From Vibrio atlanticus (GTDB lineage Bacteria; Pseudomonadota; Gammaproteobacteria; Enterobacterales; Vibrionaceae), in assembly GCF_024347315.1 (NCBI RefSeq), contig NZ_AP025461.1:868001-932000 (forward strand): a stretch of 64,000 nt of DNA, read 5' to 3'. The notes below the pieces were generated by a model. It had not been told where the DNA came from. It saw nothing but the letters and a program-made list of their open reading frames with translations, and searched no databases. Position numbers and translations under genes: made by a program. Below are positions 15,643 to 24,914 of this stretch, piece after piece (position 1 is the first letter of the stretch; each line of letters starts with the position of its first letter).

Positions 15643-17636
15643 TGAAATCCAGTGGTTTGGTGATGGGGGCAGCGCTGTTTTTCGCTTCCCTTGTTCATTT
15701 ATGGTTAGGGCAATCTGAATTTGGCCCTATCGGTGAGCTGCTCCAGCAAGTTTCACTGATCAGTGACAGCGCGGCATTCAACTCAATGGTTGATGATTCA
15801 TTCGAGTTGATGGCGTTAATCTATGTCAACTTGCCTCGCTTGGTCATGGCGATCTTGGTTGGCGGAACACTCGGCACCATAGGTAGCCTGTTTCAACAAC
15901 TGACGCAGAACCGAATGATGTCGCCGCTTACTTTAGGTACGTCGTCAGGAGCATGGCTTGGTCTGGTTATTCTGAATGTGGTTGCGCCGATGTTGGTCGC
16001 TCAGTATTCAGTTTGGTTCGCTCTGATCGGTGCACTGCTGGCGATGGGGCTGATTGTTTCTATTGTCGGAATCAAAAACATGAGCGGCTTGCCAATTGTA
16101 TTGGCGGGCATGGCGGTCAACTTGTTGCTAGGGGCATTTGCGACAGCAATTATCTTGCTTAACGACCAGTACGCACAGAACTTGTTTGTATGGGGAGCGG
16201 GTGATCTAGGGCAGAATGGTTGGGAACAAGTAATTTGGCTGATGCCTAAGCTACTTCCGATCTTCGCCATCTTCTTATTGGCGCCAAGAGTCCTGACTTT
16301 ACTTTCGATTGGCACTGAAGGGGCAGCAGCACGCGGGCTCAATATTGGCGCAACATTCTTTGTGCTAATGGCAATTGGCGTTTGGTTGGTCTCAGTGTCG
16401 ATTACCTCAGTGGGCGTGATCAGCTTTATTGGTTTGATAGCTCCGAACATTGCGAGGCATTTAGGTTTTCTAAAGGCCAAATCTGAACTCGTCGCAAGCT
16501 GTGTATTAGGTGCGCTACTGCTTTGTGTGACCGACAGCTTGGCGATTTTCTTGGCGCAATGGTCTTTGGATATGATTCCAACAGGAACGGCAACCGCGGT
16601 GATTGGCGCTCCAGCGTTGATCATTATTGCGAGAAAGCAATTATCGGCTCAAGATCAGCTGTTTTTCTCGATGCCTAAAGGCCCAAAGTTTATTTCACCT
16701 TTGGCTTACTTCTTGTTGGGCACAGTGCTTTTCGGGTTGTTGGCGTTGAGTACGCTCTCACAGCCTTCTTCTGATATGGGCTATTTTGTTATCCCAGACG
16801 CTTTTGAATGGTCGATTCGTTGGCCGAGAATGTTAACCGCGATATTCGCTGGTGGCGGTTTGGCGGTTGCTGGCGTAATTTTACAAAGGTTAGTCTACAA
16901 TCCGCTTGCAAGCCCGGACATTCTTGGTGTGTCGGCGGGCGCAGTTCTGGCGTTGATTTTCAGTAGCCTGTTTATGGGATATTCGATTCACTCCTTGAGC
17001 CCGTGGGTTGCGTTTTTGGGCAGTGCGATTGCACTGTGTTTATTGTTACTTCTTGGCAAGAAGCACCAGTTTGCGCCGTCTATTTTAATCCTGACTGGTA
17101 TCTCGCTCACCGCAATGCTAGAAGCTTTGGTGCAATTCTCTTTAACGCGAGTGGGTGAGGGGAAATACACTTTATTGGCTTGGTTAGCGGGGTCTACCTA
17201 TCGTGTTGAACCTGAATCAGCAATGATTTTGGCCATGGTGATAACGGCTTCTATCGGGGCTGCTTTACTGTTGAGTCGTTGGGTGACCTTAATTGCGACT
17301 GGACGTCAGTTCGCGAGTGCCAGAGGGTTAAATATCAATCTCGCCTACGTGGCATTGTTGTGTATTGTTGCGATCTTATGCTCGGTCGTGACAACCACCA
17401 TGGGGCCAGTCGCATTTGTCGGCTTGTTAGCTCCGCATATCGCTGCAATGATGGGGGCTCGCTTGGTTCGAGAGCAGATCATCTTGTCGTTTTTAATTGG
17501 TGCTGCTCTCATGCTATTTGCAGACTGGTTAGGGCAAGTGGTGGTGTTCCCAGCGCAGCTTGCAGCAGGGACGTTAGTTTCCATTATTGGTGGCAGTTAC
17601 TTCATCTTCTTGTTATTGAAATCTCGAAGAACATAG
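15642..17636 (+). CDS. fhuB: Fused ferric-hydroxamate ABC permease (FhuB-like)
   Basis: The 664-residue protein consists of two FecCD-type permease halves in tandem (about 1-330 and 335-664). Each carries the family motif with LPRL/WPRMLTAI-GG near its start, GTSSGAWLGL or GVSAGAVLAL, and the ATPase-contacting region SFIGLIAPNIARHLG or AFVGLLAPHIAAMMG. Length and fusion match E. coli FhuB (about 660). It forms the inner-membrane channel, powered by the FhuC-like ATPase at 9459-10244. Start overlaps the fhuD stop by one base. Confidence 0.93.
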   Translation: MKSSGLVMGAALFFASLVHLWLGQSEFGPIGELLQQVSLISDSAAFNSMVDDSFELMALIYVNLPRLVMAILVGGTLGTIGSLFQQLTQNRMMSPLTLGTSSGAWLGLVILNVVAPMLVAQYSVWFALIGALLAMGLIVSIVGIKNMSGLPIVLAGMAVNLLLGAFATAIILLNDQYAQNLFVWGAGDLGQNGWEQVIWLMPKLLPIFAIFLLAPRVLTLLSIGTEGAAARGLNIGATFFVLMAIGVWLVSVSITSVGVISFIGLIAPNIARHLGFLKAKSELVASCVLGALLLCVTDSLAIFLAQWSLDMIPTGTATAVIGAPALIIIARKQLSAQDQLFFSMPKGPKFISPLAYFLLGTVLFGLLALSTLSQPSSDMGYFVIPDAFEWSIRWPRMLTAIFAGGGLAVAGVILQRLVYNPLASPDILGVSAGAVLALIFSSLFMGYSIHSLSPWVAFLGSAIALCLLLLLGKKHQFAPSILILTGISLTAMLEALVQFSLTRVGEGKYTLLAWLAGSTYRVEPESAMILAMVITASIGAALLLSRWVTLIATGRQFASARGLNINLAYVALLCIVAILCSVVTTTMGPVAFVGLLAPHIAAMMGARLVREQIILSFLIGAALMLFADWLGQVVVFPAQLAAGTLVSIIGGSYFIFLLLKSRRT

Positions 17637-17680
17637 GTTCTCCCAAAACTGAGAGTCCTTGATTATCAAAGCTACGAATG

Positions 17681-17718
17681 AAAAGCAGTGAATGGAGCGA
17701 TCCATCACTGCTTTTTTG
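17681..17718 (+). terminator. Terminator of the fhu operon
   Basis: AAAAGCAGTG-AATGGA-gcga-TCCATC-ACTGCTTTTTT is a long stem with a T-run, 45 bases after fhuB. Confidence 0.9.
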
Positions 17719-17841
17719 TTGATGTTGTTTATGTAAGGGAGAATCGTTAAGCAACACAGGTCTCGCTTCTCAATGTGCAAGTTTGGCATATGTTAATAAA
17801 ATGTATAATCTAAAGGTCTGACCACTGATAAGGTAGCCACC

Positions 17842-18654
17842 ATGCCAAACCTCGATCGTATTACTTGTTCCATTGATGAAAACCAAATTGCGACGGTTGT
17901 TTTGAATCGACCCGATAAGCTCAATGCTATTGATATGGCAATGTTTCAAGGCGTGAATAACATGGTGACTCAGCTGAAAAAGAACACCGAGATTCGAGCT
18001 GTAATAGTAAAAGGCGAGGGTTCTGATTTTTGTTCAGGGCTTGATGTTAAGTCTCTTTTGACCAGTAAATCCGGGGCGATGAAGCTGTTGTTTAAATGGC
18101 TACCGACATTGCCTAACGCTGCACAACGCTTTTCATTGGGTTGGCGAGATATTCCATGCCCTGTCATTTTTGCGATTCACGGGCGTTGTTGGGGAGGTGG
18201 GCTTCAATTAGCGAGTGGTGGTGATTTTAGAATCGCTAGCCCTGATGCAAATTTCTCGATATTGGAAGCGAAGTGGGGGTTGATTCCTGACATGGGAGGC
18301 GCTATCGCATTTAGAGAGCTGATGCGTAAAGATCACACCTTAGAAATGGCAATGACGGCCAAAGTGATCGACTGTGAAACCGCGAAAGAATATGGATTGG
18401 TGACCAAGATTGCTGAAGACCCTTACGCTGAAGCCTATGCGTTGGCACTTGAGTGCGCGAATCGGTCGCCAGATGTTGTCGCTGCTAATAAGAAACTCTA
18501 CAACAAGACTTGGTGGTCCAGTCCTGGGTTCGCCTTATTTTACGAGACTTGGTATCAAATAAAGGTAGGGTTAGGTAAGAACAGAGCAATTGCTGCTCAA
18601 CGTGAAATTCATCGAGACAAGCCGCGTCCATACGTCGCTAGAAAGTTCAAATAA
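17842..18654 (+). CDS. Crotonase/enoyl-CoA hydratase family protein
   Basis: The 270-residue protein is a complete crotonase. It has VVLNRPDKLNAID near the start, the oxyanion-hole strands FCSGLDVKSL and RCWGGGLQLASGGDFR, and the active-site region LEAKWGLIPDMGG. The C-terminal helix includes AAQREIHRDKPRPYVARKFK. Such enzymes act on acyl-CoA thioesters in the cytoplasm (hydration, isomerisation or related chemistry). It precedes a FadL-like lipid porin by 80 bases, which suggests a link to uptake or breakdown of fatty or hydrophobic compounds, but the spacing and a palindrome argue for a separate promoter. Exact reaction unknown. Confidence 0.88.
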   Translation: MPNLDRITCSIDENQIATVVLNRPDKLNAIDMAMFQGVNNMVTQLKKNTEIRAVIVKGEGSDFCSGLDVKSLLTSKSGAMKLLFKWLPTLPNAAQRFSLGWRDIPCPVIFAIHGRCWGGGLQLASGGDFRIASPDANFSILEAKWGLIPDMGGAIAFRELMRKDHTLEMAMTAKVIDCETAKEYGLVTKIAEDPYAEAYALALECANRSPDVVAANKKLYNKTWWSSPGFALFYETWYQIKVGLGKNRAIAAQREIHRDKPRPYVARKFK

Positions 18655-18669
18655 CGCTTGTAAAGTAAT

Positions 18670-18685
18670 AATGGGTATTCCCATT
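18670..18685. promoter_or_regulatory. Palindrome upstream of the FadL-like gene
   Basis: AATGGG-tatt-CCCATT is a perfect 6-bp inverted repeat with a 4-base spacer, 50 bases before the porin start. It may be an operator; no regulator can be named. Confidence 0.35.
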
Positions 18686-18735
18686 GTTTATAGGGCTTTG
18701 CGGTAACCTTAGATCAATTTAATGTCTAAGGCTAA

Positions 18736-19911
18736 ATGAGCAATCTGATGAACAAAACTTTTACTTACTCGCTAGCTGCCACCGCAATTTTTACAAGTTT
18801 AAATGCTTTCGCAAGTGGTCTATTTTTACAAGAAGCTGTTATTGCTAATGCCGGTACAACTGGTGCAGGTGACGGTGTTTACTCTCGTTCAGCTGCTGCG
18901 ATGTGGACTAACCCAGCAACCATGTCTCACATGGGCGAAAGCAAAACGACCATCAATACCATGGCGTTCGATCTTGAGATGAAATATCAAGACAACCAAG
19001 ACTCTAGCGATGATGGAAAAGGGCACTCAGTTCTTCCCTCATTTGGTGCCTTTCATGCTCATCAAGTAACAGACCAACTGCACCTTGGTATCGCACTTGG
19101 CGCTGTCGGTGGCTCAAGCCTTGATTATGGCAGTGAGTGGGCAGGCAGCCCTTTACTTGAAGATATCACTCTTACTGCGATGCAGGTGAACCCGTCACTG
19201 AGCTATCAACTGAATGACCAATGGTCTGTTGGCGCGGGTATTCAATTGAGTTGGGCTGCATTACAACAGTCAACATCTGCGTTGACCGTCAAACAAGACA
19301 CAGATTGGGCATACGGCTATAACCTTGGCGTGATGTATACCCCGACAGATAAGCTTAAGTTGGGTGCGAGTTACCGTTCGAAGCTAGAACATGAGTTCAA
19401 TAATGACGTAAAAGGTCCAACAAATATCGGACTACTGAACTCTTTATCTACAGATATTGTAGTTCCAGAAATTATTGACTTAAGTGCGAGTTATGCGTTG
19501 AACCAACAGCTTGACCTGTTGACGAGTATTCAGCTGCACCGTTGGAGTGAGTGGGATACTACTGTTCTCGATTTTGGAACCCAAATAGGGGGGCTCCAGA
19601 TCGATCGTGACTGGGATGATGTTTGGAAATTTGCGGTTGGTGCTGATTATCAACTTAACTCAGACTGGCGTCTAAAAGCCGGCATCTCTTACGAAACCTC
19701 TCCGCAAGACGACCCAACAATGCAGTATGTTGACCTTCCAGTAGGCGAGCAATATCGCTACTCGGTAGGCGCGTCTACTTACTGGGATGATATTTCAATC
19801 GACGTGTTCTACGAATACGCTGATTTAGGGTCGGTTGATATGGACAGATTTATGGTAGATGGCTCATTCGACGGTCGTATCCACTTTGTTGGCGTTAGTG
19901 CGACCTTCTAA
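18736..19911 (+). CDS. FadL/TodX-family outer-membrane transporter
   Basis: The 391-residue product has a signal peptide (cleavage near NAFA-SG). The mature part begins with the FadL-type N-terminal hatch sequence GLFLQEAVIANAGTTGAG and contains the conserved NPA motif in MWTNPATMSHMG. Fourteen or so beta-strands follow, ending HFVGVSATF with a terminal Phe. Family members let long-chain fatty acids or aromatic hydrocarbons cross the outer membrane. An alternative start at 18748 (MNKTFTY) gives a more typical signal peptide. The stop overlaps the next gene's ATG (TAATG), so the two are coupled. Confidence 0.88.
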   Translation: MSNLMNKTFTYSLAATAIFTSLNAFASGLFLQEAVIANAGTTGAGDGVYSRSAAAMWTNPATMSHMGESKTTINTMAFDLEMKYQDNQDSSDDGKGHSVLPSFGAFHAHQVTDQLHLGIALGAVGGSSLDYGSEWAGSPLLEDITLTAMQVNPSLSYQLNDQWSVGAGIQLSWAALQQSTSALTVKQDTDWAYGYNLGVMYTPTDKLKLGASYRSKLEHEFNNDVKGPTNIGLLNSLSTDIVVPEIIDLSASYALNQQLDLLTSIQLHRWSEWDTTVLDFGTQIGGLQIDRDWDDVWKFAVGADYQLNSDWRLKAGISYETSPQDDPTMQYVDLPVGEQYRYSVGASTYWDDISIDVFYEYADLGSVDMDRFMVDGSFDGRIHFVGVSATF

Positions 19912-20600
19912 TGACATTACGTAATCTATTACTTATTGCTACGGCAACGCTCGGATCGATGGGTGCTTTGGCTGAAGAGAAGCACCCTGATGATCCGACT
20001 AAAATCGTGACCAAAGCGGGCGTTGCTTATAACGAAGATTTGCAGTTCTCAGGCTCTATCGGTTTAGATGAAGCGCGAATGATCAATGCTCGTGTCAATG
20101 CGGACGGCGAAGAGTGGCGATTAGGCGGTTCATGGCTGTTGCCGATGGGTATCGTGAATTTCAACTTTAGCCGTTCTGAATATGATAACGATGCTTATAA
20201 GAACAACTACAGTATTGGCACATTTATACCACTGAGCTATTTCGATATTGAGCCGTTCGGTTGGCAAATCTTCCCAATGGCTGGCTACAGCTATAACGAT
20301 GGTGAAGTAGCCGTATTCGATGATGATAACGTTGGCTCTGACTATGTATTGATGCCGAGCTCAACACACGGTGGCTATATTGGTGCGTTTGGCTTAAAAA
20401 CGATAACCGATGAATGGTCTATCATGGGATTTGGTGGTGGTTCAATGGGTTCTGACGATTACTCAGGCTATTGGGCTGGCGTTGGTGCGAGCTATAAATT
20501 GAGTGATGCTCAATCATTCAACTTCTTCACTATCTTTGCTGAGGATGACTTCGGTGAAAACAACAGTGTTGGTGCATCTTACACCTATGAGTTTAAATAG
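19911..20600 (+). CDS. Small outer-membrane beta-barrel protein, unknown function
   Basis: The 229-residue protein has a clear signal peptide (cleavage near GALA-EE). Alternating hydrophobic/polar segments rich in Gly, Tyr and Asp follow, such as GGYIGAFGLK, GGGSMGSDDYSGYWAGVGASYKL and the C-terminal GASYTYEFK, as in 8-10-stranded barrels. It is translationally coupled to the FadL-like gene (ATG overlaps the upstream TAA). I do not recognise the family. The coupling suggests a partner or accessory of the FadL-like porin in the outer membrane. Confidence 0.75.
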   Translation: MTLRNLLLIATATLGSMGALAEEKHPDDPTKIVTKAGVAYNEDLQFSGSIGLDEARMINARVNADGEEWRLGGSWLLPMGIVNFNFSRSEYDNDAYKNNYSIGTFIPLSYFDIEPFGWQIFPMAGYSYNDGEVAVFDDDNVGSDYVLMPSSTHGGYIGAFGLKTITDEWSIMGFGGGSMGSDDYSGYWAGVGASYKLSDAQSFNFFTIFAEDDFGENNSVGASYTYEFK

Positions 20601-20673
20601 CTGTTAGCAGGCAGCAATTCGCAGGTGGACACCTCTCGTAAGAACCATTGACTTAGTTCAGATTAAATTGAAC

Positions 20674-20706
20674 AAAGTCGCTTATTAAAACTGAGCGACT
20701 TTCTTT
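20674..20706 (+). terminator. Terminator after the barrel gene
   Basis: AAAGTCGCT-tattaaaactg-AGCGACTTT followed by a T-rich run. Apart from this hairpin, 20601-20920 shows no gene; it should contain the promoter of the flavin oxidoreductase. Confidence 0.8.
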
Positions 20707-20920
20707 TATTCTATTTCCCAATCTTTTTTATCTCTTTCTCATGTGAGAGTACTGCTCTCTTAATCTAGATTAAGTTTTCCTCGCCTTATTCTCTGTACTA
20801 TCCGCATAAATCAACGCCCATTCAGTAATGGACAAAAGAGAGTCACTTTGTGAAAAAGAAGTGGTTCTCTTTTGTCTTTTAAAATGGGCAAACATAATAA
20901 AGATTTAATGAGGATAAGAC

Positions 20921-22033
20921 TTGAGCACTTTGTTTACAGAAACCCACATTGGCAAGATGACACTAAAGAACCGCTTCATGAGAAGTGCAACGTGGGAAAA
21001 TATGGCTACCGAAGATGGGCATATGACAGATAAACTGTACGCTATCTATGAAGAGTTGGCTCAAGGTGAAGTCGGCCTGATCGTAACGGGTTACGCGAAC
21101 ATCGTTGAAGAAGAAAAGCCAAATGCGGGCATGATGGGGATGTATAACGACTCATTCATTGAAGAGTATCAAAAGCTGACTCAATTGGTGCACGACAACG
21201 ACTCTAAAATCGTGATGCAATTGGCTTATGGTGGCACGAAAACCACGCATGATCTTGGCGAACGAGTGATCTACGCACCAAGTGAGGTTCCAGAAAAAGG
21301 AACTCAAACACTAGGCAAAGCGATGACCAATGATGAGATCGACTACATTGTTGATGCGTTTGCTCAAGCATCTTTGAGAGCACAAAAATCAGGTTTTGAT
21401 GGCGTTGAAATTCATGCCGCTCACACTTACCTGATTAATCAGTTCTTAAGCCCTTACTACAACCAACGTGAAGATGAGTACGGCGGTAGTTTAGAAAACC
21501 GCATGAGATTCTTGTTAGAGATCTATATCGCGACGCGTAAGTTGGTGGGAGATGATTTCCCTATCTTGGTTAAGCTTACAGCTTCGGAGTTTTTTGAAGG
21601 TGGTGTTACCTTCGATGAAACACGTCTCGTGTGCAAAAAGTTAGAAGAAGTGGGTGTTGATGGCATCGTGGTGTCAGGCAACATCCATGGCAAAGCCGAC
21701 ACCATGATTGGCGAATCTCACGATGGATTCATCATTCAAGCTGAAGGTTATTTTCACGAATATGGTCATGCTATCAGCCAAGACGTTAATATTCCGGTGA
21801 TCACGGTTGGCGGCCTAACGGATTTCGATGCCATTGAAGCCATCGCAAATAACACGGGCATTGAATACTTCGCGCTTTCAAGACCGCTGCTTTCTGAACC
21901 ACATTTGGTTAAGCGTTGGAAGGAAGGGGATAGAAGCCCTGTTGAATGCGAACGATGCTCTAAGTGTCGTACTAAGCGCGGTAACTTCTGCGTGGTGAAT
22001 AAAGACAGAAAAGTACAGCTTGCACGCATGTAG
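20921..22033 (+). CDS. NADH:flavin oxidoreductase, Old Yellow Enzyme family
   Basis: The start is TTG at 20921 with AGGAT 5-9 bases upstream; the nearby ATG at 20908 is out of frame. The 370-residue TIM barrel carries IGKMTLKNRFMRSATWE, VEIHAAHTYLINQFLSP followed by YNQREDEYGGSLENRMRF, and VITVGGLTDFDAIEAI with an FMN phosphate-binding end. His-Ala-Ala-His supplies the usual active-site proton donor region. The C-terminus has CERCSKCRTKRGNFC, a Cys cluster reminiscent of the iron-sulfur ligands in larger 2,4-dienoyl-CoA-reductase-type relatives, although the rest of that protein is absent. Cytoplasmic reduction of electrophilic alkenes is likely; the substrate is unknown. Confidence 0.88.
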   Translation: MSTLFTETHIGKMTLKNRFMRSATWENMATEDGHMTDKLYAIYEELAQGEVGLIVTGYANIVEEEKPNAGMMGMYNDSFIEEYQKLTQLVHDNDSKIVMQLAYGGTKTTHDLGERVIYAPSEVPEKGTQTLGKAMTNDEIDYIVDAFAQASLRAQKSGFDGVEIHAAHTYLINQFLSPYYNQREDEYGGSLENRMRFLLEIYIATRKLVGDDFPILVKLTASEFFEGGVTFDETRLVCKKLEEVGVDGIVVSGNIHGKADTMIGESHDGFIIQAEGYFHEYGHAISQDVNIPVITVGGLTDFDAIEAIANNTGIEYFALSRPLLSEPHLVKRWKEGDRSPVECERCSKCRTKRGNFCVVNKDRKVQLARM

Positions 22034-22086
22034 TCGCTGAGCCCAGCTCCAAGCGAGCTCCGAAGTTTATAGCTGAGTCTAAGTTT

Positions 22087-22114
22087 GAGCCTGTGTAATC
22101 GCGCAGGCTCTTGT
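22087..22114 (+). terminator. Terminator after the flavin oxidoreductase
   Basis: GAGCCTG-tgtaatcgcg-CAGGCTC followed by TTGTT. The remaining DNA to 22453 is gene-free and shows no repeat or RNA structure I can support. Confidence 0.7.
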
Positions 22115-22453
22115 TCATTCCGTATTCCACGAAACGAAATTTGAAACCTTATTACTCACATCTTCCTGTCAAATTGGCGCGACTAAACAGTTACACTACG
22201 CCTGTAAATTATCCAACCAAGTTATCGATAAAAACTGGGCAAACTTTGAAACTACTTCCTCTTCTTAAGCAACCTCGAATCCACTGACGCCTCTTTAGTT
22301 TTAGCGACATTGCTATGATTTAAGCGTGATACTCACTATTCGTCCCTGTGAACCCTGTGTTTGTGGGCCGTTAGTTTGTGCACCTTGGATTTGCATCGTC
22401 GAACACTTTGATATTGAAACGAATAAAACTAAATAGATCATTCAGAGGTAAAA

Positions 22454-23089
22454 ATGCAAAAGAAGCATTGGTCCAAATTCGAGTTGTTGCATGAAGTCGT
22501 AACCAACCCCAATATTCATGTAAAAGGTCAACACAGTTATTACAGTGATTGCTGGGATAACGGTTTTGAACAATCGGTAGTGCGTTATTTACACGGCGAC
22601 GAAGTCAGCCGCCAGTGGGAGCCTCGATGGGAAATCGACGAACTCTATATCGGTGATTATGTCTGTATTGGCGCAGAGGTCGTGATTTTGATGGGTGGCA
22701 ACCATACCCACAGAGTTGATTGGTTTTCGCTGTATCCATTTATGGATGTCATCGACGATGCCTACATTGGCAAAGGTGGCACTCACATTGAAGATGGGGT
22801 GTGGTTAGGCATGAGAGCGATGGTGATGCCCGGTGTGACGATTGGCGAAGGCGCTGTAGTTGCAGCGAATAGTGTGGTGACTAAAGACGTCGCTCCATAC
22901 AGCATTGTCGGTGGTTCTCCAGCTAAAGTCGTCAAATACCGCTTTGGTGAGTCCGTTATTGACGAACTCATGTCATTCAAAATATACGAGTGGCCCTCAG
23001 ATAAATTTGAAGCGCTGAAACCGTATTTATGTAACTCAGACTTTTCAAAGTTAAAGCAGGCGATAACGGATTACGACAATTGTTTGTAA
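22454..23089 (+). CDS. Hexapeptide (CatB/Vat-type) xenobiotic acetyltransferase
   Basis: The 211-residue protein starts after a good GAGG site. It contains the left-handed beta-helix repeats IGDYVCIGAEVVILMGG, IEDGVWLGMRAMVMPGVTIGEGAVVAANSVVTKDV and YSIVGGSPAKVV, and the catalytic histidine loop GGNHTHRVDWFSLYPF. This is the layout of the xenobiotic acetyltransferases (type B chloramphenicol and streptogramin A enzymes), which transfer acetyl from acetyl-CoA as trimers. Chromosomal members in Vibrio often have unknown natural substrates, so resistance should not be assumed. It stands alone between two operons. Confidence 0.85.
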   Translation: MQKKHWSKFELLHEVVTNPNIHVKGQHSYYSDCWDNGFEQSVVRYLHGDEVSRQWEPRWEIDELYIGDYVCIGAEVVILMGGNHTHRVDWFSLYPFMDVIDDAYIGKGGTHIEDGVWLGMRAMVMPGVTIGEGAVVAANSVVTKDVAPYSIVGGSPAKVVKYRFGESVIDELMSFKIYEWPSDKFEALKPYLCNSDFSKLKQAITDYDNCL

Positions 23090-23267
23090 GGAGCGCTTGT
23101 AACGAGCATTTGTAAGGTGCGTTTTTAAGGTACGGGTATAGCCACAGATTTGTATAGAAAGATCTGTGTCATATTTATATTGAAAAACACGTTAAATCAG
23201 TCCGTTACCTTGCAATACTCAACATGGTGTACCAATCTTATTTCATAAGCATGGATAAGGATTGTGT

Positions 23268-24914
23268 ATGCCCGCAAGTTCAATGAAAAACAAAGGGGTG
23301 GTGGGGAAAGTCCTACTGCCTTCTTTACTCATAAATCTTCTCTCTCTCGCCGTTCCGTTAACGGTTTTACAAATTTACGATCGTATTTTACCTAACCAAA
23401 GTTACGGTACTGCCACTTTGTTGTTGGCGGGTGCAGCGTTGGCTGTTGCCATGGAAGCATTAATCCGGTTTGTGCGTACTTGGCTTTTGTCAGCCGCGGC
23501 CAGCAATACCGAGAAAGCGACCTATCAAACTTTGGTTGAAAGAGTAACAACGGCTTCATCAGGCCATCTCCGCCACATTGGTGTTGGCGGCGTGGAAGAG
23601 GGGCTTGGTTCTGTATCCAAAGTCAAAGATTGGTATTCCGGTGGTGTGATTGCAGGCTTTATTGATTTGCCTTTTGCCTTGATCTTCTTGGGCTTGGTGG
23701 CTTACATCGGCGGTGAGCTGGTGGCGATACCTTTGGCAGTTTGGCTGATTACTCTTGGAATCGTTTGGTTATCTTCTATTCGCGTAAAAAGCTTAAGTGA
23801 AGAGGCTTCCCAAGATGAGCAGGAGCGAAAAGCGTTCTTGATTTTGCTGAGCCAAACCATTCAAGGAATAAAACGTCAGGCCGTTGAGTCTCGAATCTTC
23901 AACCAGTTTAAATCCCTCAATAATGTTCGCTCTCAGTCTAAAGCGAGAGAAGAAGAACAGAACGCCTTCGCCCAAGAATGTATTCAGCTTGCCGCATTAG
24001 CCACGTCAGTGTTACTCGTGATTACGGGGAGCTTATGGGTGTTGGATGGTCAGTTAACTACTGGTGGCTTGGCGGCATGTTCTATCTTATCTGGCAGAGC
24101 GGTTGCGCCTTTGAGTGCACTGGTTGGGGTTCGAATCAAGCTTAATTCAATACACAGTGCTAATCAGGCAATTGAAAAATTGAGTGACTTGTCACTATCT
24201 GAGTTTTCAGATTCTGAGCAACCTGAGATCCCTTTATCTGACTTTGAGACGTTGGAAATCAAGCAAGCGACCGTTGAAAGATACGGTGAACTCTCTCATG
24301 CAGATGTCACACTGAATAAAGGTGAGTTGGTATTGTTAGAGAGTGAGGATCGCCACACTAACAGTCATTTATTGTCGTCGATTGCAGGTATTGATGATCT
24401 AAAAGCGGGGGAGTGCTTCATTAACGGAGCTGCAGTTTCAATCGCATCCGTAACCAATATTGTGGCCTACTGTGGCGTTAAAGGGCAGTTGGTGTCGGGT
24501 ACTATTCTCGACAACTTGTGCGGGTTTGACCCTGAGAAAACGCAAAGCGCCAGTGACTATGCAAAGCGTTTGGGTTTAACCAAAGAGATTACTCGATTAC
24601 CCGATGGACTAGAGACACAAATTGGCCATACGAGTGCTTCTTTGTTGAGTATGGGTAACGTGAAAATGCTCAATATCGCGGCTCAATTGGCAAGTGATAA
24701 ACCCATAATCATGTTGGAAAGGCCGGATTCTTCACTTGATTTAGACGCCCTTGGGAATCTAGCTAAGGTGTTGGAAGAAGAAGTAACGGCAGGACGCACG
24801 ATACTGATGGTGAGCTACCATTCGAAGCTTCGCGAATTGGCTAATCGAATCATTACAGTGGAAAGTCGAGCTATTACGGTCGACAGCGAGAGCAATCAGG
24901 AGGCCGTCGTATGA
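23268..24914 (+). CDS. T1SS ABC subunit with degenerate ATPase domain (first of pair)
   Basis: ATG 23268 has AAGGA six bases upstream and is preferred to TTG 23262. The protein has a type I secretion ABC membrane domain (about 1-300: SLLINLLSLAVPLTVLQIYDRILPNQSYGT is the classic start) without an N-terminal peptidase domain. In the ATPase domain the Walker A region near residue 357 reads LESEDRHTNS instead of GxxGxGKS/T. The signature near 457 reads LLSMGNVKML, and Walker B reads IIMLERPDSSLD with Arg at the catalytic Glu position. The H-loop His is kept (SYHSKL). It should dimerise with the product of the next gene, whose start overlaps its stop by four bases. The substrate is probably the adhesin at 36510-47546. 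Confidence 0.85.
   Translation: MPASSMKNKGVVGKVLLPSLLINLLSLAVPLTVLQIYDRILPNQSYGTATLLLAGAALAVAMEALIRFVRTWLLSAAASNTEKATYQTLVERVTTASSGHLRHIGVGGVEEGLGSVSKVKDWYSGGVIAGFIDLPFALIFLGLVAYIGGELVAIPLAVWLITLGIVWLSSIRVKSLSEEASQDEQERKAFLILLSQTIQGIKRQAVESRIFNQFKSLNNVRSQSKAREEEQNAFAQECIQLAALATSVLLVITGSLWVLDGQLTTGGLAACSILSGRAVAPLSALVGVRIKLNSIHSANQAIEKLSDLSLSEFSDSEQPEIPLSDFETLEIKQATVERYGELSHADVTLNKGELVLLESEDRHTNSHLLSSIAGIDDLKAGECFINGAAVSIASVTNIVAYCGVKGQLVSGTILDNLCGFDPEKTQSASDYAKRLGLTKEITRLPDGLETQIGHTSASLLSMGNVKMLNIAAQLASDKPIIMLERPDSSLDLDALGNLAKVLEEEVTAGRTILMVSYHSKLRELANRIITVESRAITVDSESNQEAVV

Noticed and set aside
16001..16624. Long antisense frame within fhuB
   Set aside because: It is a shadow of the fhuB coding strand with no ribosome-binding site and no domain.
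22454..23089. Acquired antibiotic-resistance gene
   Set aside because: No mobile context and hexapeptide acetyltransferases of this type are common chromosomal genes; resistance cannot be claimed from sequence.
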